Part shown: in pieces, positions 27,458-34,251 of the stretch
Layout of the letters: each line of letters opens with the position of its first letter
Numbering within the stretch: position 1 is the first letter of the stretch
Source of the DNA: Ramlibacter cellulosilyticus
GTDB taxonomy: Bacteria > Pseudomonadota > Gammaproteobacteria > Burkholderiales > Burkholderiaceae_C
Assembly (NCBI RefSeq): GCF_014297465.1
Contig: NZ_JACORT010000013.1
Span: 100,675 to 164,674, forward strand
DNA length: 64,000 nucleotides
Reading direction: 5' to 3'
Made by a program: the position numbers and the translations under genes
The notes under the pieces: model-generated
The model's database searches: none
Told to the model about the DNA's origin: nothing
The model's input: only the letters and a program-made list of their open reading frames with translations

Positions 27458-29598
27458 ACGGCGCGCTGCTGTCCGGGCACTGGTTCCGCATCGCCGCGCT
27501 CCGGCCGGCGCTGCGGCCGCAGGTGCGGATCGAGCGGCACGTGTACCGCGGCAGCGTGTGGTACGTGCTGCACGACCTCGCTTCCGGCGAGAACTACCGC
27601 TTCAATCCCGCGGCCCATGCCGTCATCCGCGAGCTGGACGGCACCCGCACGATGCAGCAGGTGTGGGACGCGCTCGTGGCGCGGCACGACGAGAACATGC
27701 CGACGCAGGCAGAGATCGTGCAGGTGCTGGGCCAGCTCAACGCCGCCGACGTGCTGCAGGTGGACAGCTCGCCGGACGTCGCGGAGCTGCTGGAGCGGGG
27801 CGATCGCAGGCGCCGCAAGCAGCTGCTCGGGCGCCTGCTGAATCCGATGGCGCTGCGCATTCCGCTGTGGGACCCCGATGCGGCGCTCACGGCGGCCACC
27901 GCCTGGTGGCCCCGCCTGCCGTGGCCGCTGTGGGCCGGCGCATGGATCGCCTGCGGCATCGCGGCGATCGTGCTCGCCGGCGCCCACTGGGGCGAACTCA
28001 CGCGCGACTTCGGCGAGCGGCTGCTCGCCGCGATCAACCTCTGGCTGCTGGCGATCGTGTTCCCGCTGCTGAAGGCGGCCCACGAGCTCGCGCACGGCTT
28101 CGCGGTGAAGCGCGGCGGCGGCGAGGTGCACGAGATGGGCGTCATGTTCCTCGTGTTCTATCCCGTGCCTTACGTGGACGCGTCCGCGGCGCATGCCTTC
28201 CCCTCGAAGTGGCAGCGCGCCTGGGTGGCCGCCGCGGGCATGGCGGCGGAGCTGTGGCTGGCGATGCTGGCCTTCTTCGCGTGGCTCGTGCTGGAGCCGG
28301 GCGTGCTGCGGGCGGTCGCGTACAACGTGGCGGTGCTCGGGAGCGTGACGACGCTGGTCTTCAACGCCAACCCGCTCCTGCGCTACGACGGCTACTACGT
28401 GCTGTCGGACCTGCTGGAGATCCCCAACCTGTCCGCGCGCGCCACGCGGTACTGGCAGTACCTGGCGACGCGCTACCTCTTCGGCATCCGCGAGCAGCGG
28501 CCCTTCGCCGCCACCCGGGGCGAGCGGCGCTGGTTCCTGGCCTATGCGCCCCTGGCCTTCTGCTACCGGCTGGCGGTGACGGTGGGCATCGCCTGGTTCA
28601 TCGGCCAGCAGTACTTCGTGGTGGGCGTGCTGCTGGCGGCCTGGTCGCTGTTCGCGGGCATCGTGATGCCGGTCGGCAAGGCGCTGGGCGCGCTGTTCAC
28701 GGACCCGCGTTTCCTCGCGCGCGCCAACCGCGTGCGGATCGTGCTGCTGGGGACCATCGGCGGTGCCGCGGCCCTGCTGTTCGCGCTGCCGCTGCCGCAC
28801 CACACGCGCGTGGAAGGCGTGCTGTGGCTTCCCGAGCAGGCGCTCGTGCGCGCCGGTGCCGACGGCTTCGTCGAGCACGTCGCCTCGCCGGGCCAGGCGG
28901 TGCGCTCCGGCGACGTGGTGGTGGTGACGGGCAATCCGCTGCTGGTCGCGCGCATCGCGCAGCAGCGTGGCCGCGTCGCGGAGATCGAGGCGCGGCTCGA
29001 CGCGGTGTGGGGCGCGCAGCCGGCGCAGGCCACGCAGCTCGCGCAGACGCTGGGGCAGGAGCGTGCGCAGCTCGCGCGGCTGGAAGAGGAGGCGGCGCAG
29101 CTCTCGGCCCGCGCGCGGGCGGCCGGTGGCCTGCTGGTCGAACGGGCGGCGGACCTGCCGGGGCGCTTCGTGCGCAAGGGCGACGTGCTGGCGCACGTGC
29201 TGGGCGAGTACCAGCCGGTGGTCCGGATGGTCGTGCAGCAGGCGGACGTCAGCTTCGTGCAGCAGGACGTGCGCGGCGTCGAGGTCCGGCTCGTGGAGGA
29301 CCTGGCACGGCCGCTGCCCGCCGAACTGGTGCGCTCGGTGCCCAAGGCCGCCCGGGACCTGCCCAGCGCCGCGCTGGGGCAGGGCGGCGGCGGCCGCGTG
29401 CTCGTCGACCCGCGCGACGAGAAGCAGCTGACGGCCCTGGACAACGTGTTCGAGTTCGAGGCGGCACTGCCGCCCGGGACGGACGCCACCCACCTGGGCT
29501 CGCGCGCCTACGTGAGCCTGGAGCACACGCCCGAGGCGATCGGCTGGCGCTGGTGGCGCGCCGCGCGCCGCGCGCTTCTGTCGAGCGTCGGAGTCTAG
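27454..29598 (+). CDS. PqqD-like / M50 metallopeptidase-like / HlyD membrane protein
   Basis: The 714-residue product starts at a GTG that overlaps the previous stop by four bases (GTGA), with GGGAG eight bases upstream; a GTG nine bases earlier is a weaker choice. Residues 20-95 resemble the PqqD-type peptide-binding domain. A polytopic site-2-protease-like core follows, with the zinc motif H210-E-L-A-H214 in KAAHELAHGF and the third ligand region LLRYDGYY around D312. The C-terminal third (about 450-714) is a HlyD-like lipoyl/barrel-sandwich arm with a coiled coil (510-560). This architecture is known from peptide and protein export clusters. In this operon it could bind the giant protein's leader, cleave or hold it at the membrane, and reach into the periplasm. 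The cleavage role is inference; the zinc ligands look intact. Confidence 0.85.
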   Translation: MNGALLSGHWFRIAALRPALRPQVRIERHVYRGSVWYVLHDLASGENYRFNPAAHAVIRELDGTRTMQQVWDALVARHDENMPTQAEIVQVLGQLNAADVLQVDSSPDVAELLERGDRRRRKQLLGRLLNPMALRIPLWDPDAALTAATAWWPRLPWPLWAGAWIACGIAAIVLAGAHWGELTRDFGERLLAAINLWLLAIVFPLLKAAHELAHGFAVKRGGGEVHEMGVMFLVFYPVPYVDASAAHAFPSKWQRAWVAAAGMAAELWLAMLAFFAWLVLEPGVLRAVAYNVAVLGSVTTLVFNANPLLRYDGYYVLSDLLEIPNLSARATRYWQYLATRYLFGIREQRPFAATRGERRWFLAYAPLAFCYRLAVTVGIAWFIGQQYFVVGVLLAAWSLFAGIVMPVGKALGALFTDPRFLARANRVRIVLLGTIGGAAALLFALPLPHHTRVEGVLWLPEQALVRAGADGFVEHVASPGQAVRSGDVVVVTGNPLLVARIAQQRGRVAEIEARLDAVWGAQPAQATQLAQTLGQERAQLARLEEEAAQLSARARAAGGLLVERAADLPGRFVRKGDVLAHVLGEYQPVVRMVVQQADVSFVQQDVRGVEVRLVEDLARPLPAELVRSVPKAARDLPSAALGQGGGGRVLVDPRDEKQLTALDNVFEFEAALPPGTDATHLGSRAYVSLEHTPEAIGWRWWRAARRALLSSVGV

Positions 29599-29600
29599 GC

Positions 29601-31568
29601 ATGACGCAGCTGGCCTGGGCGCACCTTCCGGCAAGCCTCTATGCGGAGCGCACCGCGCCGGCGCGCGAAGGCGTCGATGCCTGGCTGCGCGGCGCCGTGG
29701 GCGACCTGCCGCAACGGCTGGCGCGCGGGCTGCGGTGGCACCGCACCATCGCGCAGGCGGCCGAGGAACTCGCCGCCAGTGTCGCCGCACTGGACGACGC
29801 CACGCTGCGCGACGACCTGCGACGCAGCGCCCGCGCGAGCTGGAGCGACGCGACCGGGCGCTACCGCGTGCTCGCGCTGGTGCGGGAGGCCGCCGTGCGC
29901 AGCCTGGGCAAGAGGGCGTATGGCGCGCAGCTGGTCGGCGCCTCCTGCCTGGTGCAAGGACAGATGGCGGAGATGCAGACGGGGGAGGGCAAGACGCTCA
30001 CGGCCGGGCTCGCCGCGGCGGCGGCCGCATGCGCCGGCCAGCCGGTGCACGTGATCACGGTCAACGACTACCTCACGCAGCGGGACGCCGAAGAGCTCTC
30101 GCCGCTCTTCGACTTCCTCGGGCTCACCTGCGGCCACATCGTCACCGGCATGTCGGCGGACGAGCGCCGGCATGCGTACCGGCAGCAGGTCACCTACTGC
30201 ACCGGCAAGGAGCTGGTGTTCGACTACCTGAAGGATCGCGCCGCGCACGGCGCCGGGGTGAGCCAGGCAGACCTGCGCCTGCGCCGCGCGACGGGCGAAG
30301 CGACCGCGCCGACCCTCCTGCGCGGCCTGTTCTTCGGCATCGTCGACGAGGCCGACAGCGTGCTGATCGACGAGGCGCGCACGCCGCTGATCCTGTCGCA
30401 GAACGCAGGGGCGTCCCCGGAGCCGCGCTTGCTGCAGCAGGCGCTGGAACTCATCGAGGAGATGGCGGCCGGCGTGCACTACGAACTGCACGAGGGCCGG
30501 CGCGAGCTGCACCTGCTGCCGGCGGGGCGCATGTGGCTGACGGAACGCTGCGTCGCACTGGGCCGCGAATGGTCCATCCGCCACGTGCGCGAGCACTGGA
30601 CGGTGCAGGCGCTGCGCGCGCGCCACCTCTTCCACCGCAACGAGCACTACGTGTTGAAGGACGGCAAGGTCGTGATCGTCGACGAGAACACCGGCCGGGC
30701 GATGCCCGGGCGCACCTGGGAGCAGGGCCTGCACCAGCTGATCGAGGTGCGCGAGGGTTGCGAGCTCTCGGACGAGGCGCGGACGGTGGCGCGCATCACC
30801 TACCAGCGCTTCTTCCGCCGCTTCCTGCGCCTCTCCGGCATGACCGGCACGGCCGCCGAGGTGCGGCGGGAGCTGTGGCGCGACTACGGGCTGTGCACCG
30901 TGGTCGTGCCGCCCAACGTCCCTTGCGTCCGCCGCACCTGGCGTGCCGCCTGCCTGCCGCACGAGGACGCCAAGTGGAACGCGGTCGCGCGCAGCACGCG
31001 CGAGGTCGTGGAACAGGGCCGGCCGGTGCTGATCGGCACCCGTTCGGTGGCGGCCTCCGAGACCCTGTCGGCCGTGCTGGCCGCGCAAGGCATCCCGCAC
31101 GAAGTGCTCAACGCGGTGCAGGACGCGCACGAAGCGAGGCTGGTCGCCGCGGCGGGGCAGCCCGGGCGCGTGACGGTCGCCACGAACATGGCCGGCCGCG
31201 GCACCGACATCCGGCTGCACGACGCCGTGCGCGAACGCGGCGGGCTGCACGTGATCCTCACCGAGTTCCACGACTCGCGCCGGGTCGACCGGCAGCTGTT
31301 CGGCCGCACCGCGCGGCAGGGTGACCCCGGCACGGCGCAGGCCATCGTGAGCGTCGCCGACCGGCTGTTCGCGCAGCAGGAGGGGCCTGTCTTCGCGTTG
31401 ATGCTGCGGGCGCTCGGGTCGTGGCCCGCGCTCGCGCTGCTGGTGCTGGAGTGCACGCGCCGGCGCGCGCAGTCCCTCACGGAGCGCCTGCATGAACGTA
31501 CTCGCAAGGGAGCCGTCCGACATGATGAACACCTCGAAACGAGCCTTTCGTATTCCGGCCGCGCGTGA
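29601..31568 (+). CDS. Short SecA-like export ATPase
   Basis: The 655-residue protein has an intact SecA motor: Walker A TGEGKT at 127-132 in MAEMQTGEGKTL, DEAD-type motif DEADSVLIDEARTPLIL from 249, and NMAGRGTDIRL in the second RecA-like domain. Canonical SecA has about 850-900 residues; this one ends soon after the helicase core with no C-terminal zinc (SEC-C) domain and little of the scaffold and wing region. It is thus an accessory SecA-like protein, not the housekeeping SecA. It starts two bases after the M50/HlyD gene's stop and its end overlaps the next gene. Its position behind a LEPR-XLL substrate suggests that it drives export of that protein. SecA proteins work at SecYEG, and no second SecY is present in the window. 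Confidence 0.88.
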   Translation: MTQLAWAHLPASLYAERTAPAREGVDAWLRGAVGDLPQRLARGLRWHRTIAQAAEELAASVAALDDATLRDDLRRSARASWSDATGRYRVLALVREAAVRSLGKRAYGAQLVGASCLVQGQMAEMQTGEGKTLTAGLAAAAAACAGQPVHVITVNDYLTQRDAEELSPLFDFLGLTCGHIVTGMSADERRHAYRQQVTYCTGKELVFDYLKDRAAHGAGVSQADLRLRRATGEATAPTLLRGLFFGIVDEADSVLIDEARTPLILSQNAGASPEPRLLQQALELIEEMAAGVHYELHEGRRELHLLPAGRMWLTERCVALGREWSIRHVREHWTVQALRARHLFHRNEHYVLKDGKVVIVDENTGRAMPGRTWEQGLHQLIEVREGCELSDEARTVARITYQRFFRRFLRLSGMTGTAAEVRRELWRDYGLCTVVVPPNVPCVRRTWRAACLPHEDAKWNAVARSTREVVEQGRPVLIGTRSVAASETLSAVLAAQGIPHEVLNAVQDAHEARLVAAAGQPGRVTVATNMAGRGTDIRLHDAVRERGGLHVILTEFHDSRRVDRQLFGRTARQGDPGTAQAIVSVADRLFAQQEGPVFALMLRALGSWPALALLVLECTRRRAQSLTERLHERTRKGAVRHDEHLETSLSYSGRA

Positions 31569-32364
31569 AGCCGTCGCCGCGGCGGCGCTGCTCGGGGCCT
31601 GCGCACCGGCGCTGGCGACGGATCCCGTGCAGTGCCTGATCGAGCCGGCGATGCGCGTCACGCTGCGCAGCGCGGTGCCGGCGCAGATCGTGGGCATGCA
31701 CGTCGACCGCGGGTCGCTCGTGAAGAAGGGGCAGCTGCTCGTGACGCTCGACGCCGGCGTCGAGAAGGCGGCGCTCGCGCAGGCGCGCTACCGTTCCGTG
31801 ATGCAGGGGCAGCTGCGCGCCGCTGAAAGCAAGCTGATGAACGCGCAGCACAAGTTCCGCCGGCGCGAGGAACTGCAGCAGCAGAAGTTCGTGTCGCTGC
31901 AGGACCGCGACGACGCGGAAGCGGACATGCGCATCGCCGAGGCGGACGTGCTGGAGGCGAAGGACAACCGCGAGCTCTCGCGCCTGGACGCCGTGCGGCT
32001 GGAGGCGGAGATCGGCCGCCGGCAGCTCACGAGCCCGTTCAACGGCGTGGTGACGGAGCGCCTGCAGCACCCCGGGGAGCTGGCGCAGGTGGGCGAGGGC
32101 AGCGGGCCCATCCTGAAGCTGGCGCAGACGGACCCCGCGCGCGTGGAACTCGTGCTGCCGGCCGCGCGCTTCGGCAAGCTGCGCGTCGGCCAGACCGTGC
32201 AGGTGCGCACGGAAGCCCCTTTCAACAAGAGCTTCGCCGCGGTCGTGCGCGTCGTCGACGCGGTGATCGACGCGCCGAGCGGCACCTTCGGCGTGCGGCT
32301 GGAGGCGGCCAACCCGAACCAGGAGATCCCGCTCGGGGTGAAGTGCTCCGCGGACCTGACGTGA
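31522..32364 (+). CDS. Periplasmic adaptor of the HlyD/RND type
   Basis: The 280-residue protein has an N-terminal export signal ending in LLGACAPALA. The LGAC could be a lipobox, so it may be a lipoprotein; cleavage after ALA is the alternative. The body is a short membrane-fusion protein: a lipoyl half VDRGSLVKKGQLLVTLDAG, a coiled coil (about 75-150) and the second half LTSPFNGVVTERLQHPGELA, then a beta-barrel. I chose the ATG at 31,522 because AAGGGAG lies upstream at proper distance; an in-frame ATG at 31,492 has no such site. It overlaps the SecA-like gene by 47 bases. No RND pump or outer-membrane factor is adjacent, so its partner must be the export cassette itself or proteins encoded elsewhere. 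Confidence 0.82.
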   Translation: MMNTSKRAFRIPAAREAVAAAALLGACAPALATDPVQCLIEPAMRVTLRSAVPAQIVGMHVDRGSLVKKGQLLVTLDAGVEKAALAQARYRSVMQGQLRAAESKLMNAQHKFRRREELQQQKFVSLQDRDDAEADMRIAEADVLEAKDNRELSRLDAVRLEAEIGRRQLTSPFNGVVTERLQHPGELAQVGEGSGPILKLAQTDPARVELVLPAARFGKLRVGQTVQVRTEAPFNKSFAAVVRVVDAVIDAPSGTFGVRLEAANPNQEIPLGVKCSADLT

Positions 32365-32396
32365 ACCCCAACCTGCCAGAAAGAAGAGGACCCAGC

Positions 32397-33281
32397 ATGA
32401 CCCCCACATTCCTGCGCGCGATCCGGCCCTTGTTCCTTGCGGGCCCCCTGGCCTTTCTCGCGGCCTGCGGCGGCGGTGGCGGCGGTGGCAGCCAGCTCCC
32501 GGTGGCGGTGGCCACGCTGTCGGGCGAGGCCGTCCTGCAGGCATTCGCCTTCTTCGACACCAGCGGCAGCCGCGACCCGGACGGCATCATCGTCGCCAAG
32601 AGCTGGGACTACGGCGACGGCAGCACGGGGACGGCGGACAACCACCTCTACACGCGCCTGGGGACCTTCAACGCGGTGCTGACCGTGACCGACAACTCGG
32701 GGAGCTCCGCCACCACGACGGTGCAGGTGACGGTGCTGAAATGCAGCTCGGCGGGCACCCGCGCGTCCACGCTGAGCCCGCACCAGACGGTGTGCGTGCA
32801 GACGACCGCGGGGGAGATGGTGATTGAGCTGTTCGCGACCGAGTCGCCGCAGACCGTCGCCAACTTCCTGAAGTACGTCGACGAAGGCTTCTACGCGGGC
32901 ACGATCTTCGCGCCCGTGACCAACCTGCGCGTCGACGGCGGCCGCTACACGGCGGGCCCGGTGGCCAAGGCGCCGACCCACGCCGCCGTCCCGCTCGAGA
33001 GCAACAACACGCTGCAGAACTGGCAGTACACCGTCGCGATGGAGAAGACCGCCGGCGCGGCGACCACCAATGCGCACTTCTACGTGAACCTCGTCGACAG
33101 CCACCAGTACGACTTCAATCCCGCCGTGTCCACGCCGAACGGCAACGCCGTCTTCGGGCAGCTGATCTCCGGCACCAAGGTCGCCGAGACGATCGGCGCC
33201 GGCGCCACGCACACGGCCGGCGGCGTCGCGAACGTGCCGCTCGCGGACGTCACCGTCCGCTCGGTGGTGCGGATGAAGTAG
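32397..33281 (+). CDS. PKD-cyclophilin lipoprotein with degenerate active site
   Basis: The 294-residue product has a lipoprotein signal peptide ending LAFLAAC (Cys24), a poly-Gly spacer, a PKD-like domain (about 45-120; SWDYGDGSTGTADNHLY) and a cyclophilin-like domain (about 135-294; VCVQTTAGEMVIELFATESPQTVANF). Cyclophilins carry FHR with the catalytic Arg and a QGGG segment. Here the matching stretch reads TIFAPVTNLRVDGGRY, so His and Arg are replaced and activity is doubtful; it may act as a binding chaperone. The start ATG has AAGAAGAGGA upstream and lies 33 bases after the adaptor gene, which it probably shares a transcript with. Its likely client is the giant protein on its way through the periplasm (inference). 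Confidence 0.83.
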   Translation: MTPTFLRAIRPLFLAGPLAFLAACGGGGGGGSQLPVAVATLSGEAVLQAFAFFDTSGSRDPDGIIVAKSWDYGDGSTGTADNHLYTRLGTFNAVLTVTDNSGSSATTTVQVTVLKCSSAGTRASTLSPHQTVCVQTTAGEMVIELFATESPQTVANFLKYVDEGFYAGTIFAPVTNLRVDGGRYTAGPVAKAPTHAAVPLESNNTLQNWQYTVAMEKTAGAATTNAHFYVNLVDSHQYDFNPAVSTPNGNAVFGQLISGTKVAETIGAGATHTAGGVANVPLADVTVRSVVRMK

Positions 33282-33291
33282 CCGCCGCCGC

Positions 33292-33696
33292 TCAGGCGAC
33301 GATGTCTTCGATGACGAGCTTGCGGTAACGCTGGCCGTACGAGATCGGCGCGTCCTTCAGCAGCGCGGTGACGCGGTCGGCGTCTTCCTGGTGCGGCACG
33401 TGCACCATGAGGCCGTGGTGGCCCTGCGAGGCGAAGTCGGCGATCTTGCGCGCGGTGTCGCCTTCGGTCCCGGCGGACGGCACGATGTGGTCGTCCCCCA
33501 CCGCGCCGAGGATGTGCTGCCGCACGTCCGCCGGGGTGAGGAACATCATCGCGTCTTCACCGATCCCCTGGCGCGCCAGCAGCGACGCGGCATCGCGCGC
33601 CTGCTGCTCGCCGGGAAACATCAGCACCATCCAGCCCGTGGGGTAGAAGGTGCCCCGCATCGTCGTCATGCCCGAGTCGAGCTGGAACGGTCGCAT
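33292..33696 (-). CDS. Conserved-looking protein of unknown function, 134 residues
   Basis: The reading frame starts at ATG (complement of 33,694-33,696) with AAAGGA upstream and ends ten bases from the oppositely directed cyclophilin gene. The protein has no signal peptide or membrane helix. It shows an alternating helix/strand pattern (GWMVLMFPGEQQARDAASLL, then HHGLMVHVPHQEDADRVTALL) that suggests a small two-layer alpha/beta (ferredoxin-like) fold with two similar halves. I do not recognise the family. Codon use matches the left part of the window, so it belongs to the host-like backbone and not to the island to the right. Confidence 0.7.
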   Translation of the reverse strand: MRPFQLDSGMTTMRGTFYPTGWMVLMFPGEQQARDAASLLARQGIGEDAMMFLTPADVRQHILGAVGDDHIVPSAGTEGDTARKIADFASQGHHGLMVHVPHQEDADRVTALLKDAPISYGQRYRKLVIEDIVA

Positions 33697-33760
33697 GGGA
33701 GTCCTTTCTCTTCTGTCCTCCCATTGGAGCGCGGCCCTGCGGCCGGGCTTGTAGTCGCAC

Positions 33761-33780
33761 GGGGCGGGTGGGGGTAGGGG
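33761..33780 (+). other. G-quadruplex-type sequence
   Basis: Four G runs of 4, 3, 5 and 4 bases are separated by loops of 1, 1 and 2 bases. This fits the strictest G-quadruplex pattern. It lies about 65 bases upstream of the minus-strand gene's start, within its likely promoter. Confidence 0.5.
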
Positions 33781-34042
33781 TGCGCGTACAGTTACGGCCG
33801 TATGCAAGAGAACCGAAGCGGCTGGCGGATGAGCGTCGCCCCCATGATGGATCGGCGCGAAAACCCAACAATGGCGCGGTTCTCGGGGCGGTCGTGTGCA
33901 CCTGGTGTGCAGTAGCCGACAGATCACGCCTCTCCGGTCAGCTTGGCGGCCTTCGAACCACAGGAGTGTTGATGTGACTCGATCCTCAAACCCAGGCCGT
34001 AATACGGCGTCTCGACGAAATCCGGAGTAGCACGATTGTTTC

Positions 34043-34054
34043 AAACCGCGGTTT
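34043..34054. promoter_or_regulatory. Perfect 12-base palindrome upstream of the ten-gene operon
   Basis: AAACCGCGGTTT is its own reverse complement and sits about 200 bases before the first start codon of the operon. It is the kind of site a dimeric repressor would use. No regulator gene is adjacent; the LexA-like fold in D5 is the only candidate in the operon, and it has no visible DNA-binding domain. Confidence 0.35.
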
Positions 34055-34251
34055 CGCGGGCCCGGCTGCGGAACGCTCATTGCGCCGCGGTCTAGCGGAA
34101 TGCTCCCGCTCGGCGCCGACGGTAGCTAAGCAAAGCGGGTCTATCCACCACGGCTGGAGTGAAAATGACCCGTCCCAGAGCCTTCTAACCGCTAAACTCA
34201 TCCATAGCGCGCGACGCTGTTTCCTCGGGGAGCAGCGTCGAAGCAGTCCGC

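Larger units (their letters stand above)
33697..34251. other. 555-base gap at the left border of the island
   Basis: No gene is supported here; short open frames in all directions lack ribosome binding sites and protein-like composition. The gap holds the leader of the minus-strand gene, a G-quadruplex-like stretch (33,761-33,780), a perfect 12-base palindrome (34,043-34,054) and presumably the promoter of the ten-gene operon, for which I see no convincing boxes. Base composition shifts within this gap from very GC-rich to more A/T, so the border of acquired DNA probably lies here. No tRNA gene or clear attachment repeat was found. Confidence 0.55.

Noticed and set aside
586..33281. Naming the left operon a type I (RTX) secretion system
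   Set aside because: HlyD-like adaptors are present, but there is no ABC exporter, no TolC and no GGxGxD repeat or C-terminal type I signal in the giant protein.
34150..34175. A stretch (GGAGTGAAAATGACCCG) that recalls ends of some IS21-family elements
   Set aside because: It is a single short match by eye with no transposase, inverted partner or target duplication nearby. Too weak to call an insertion remnant.
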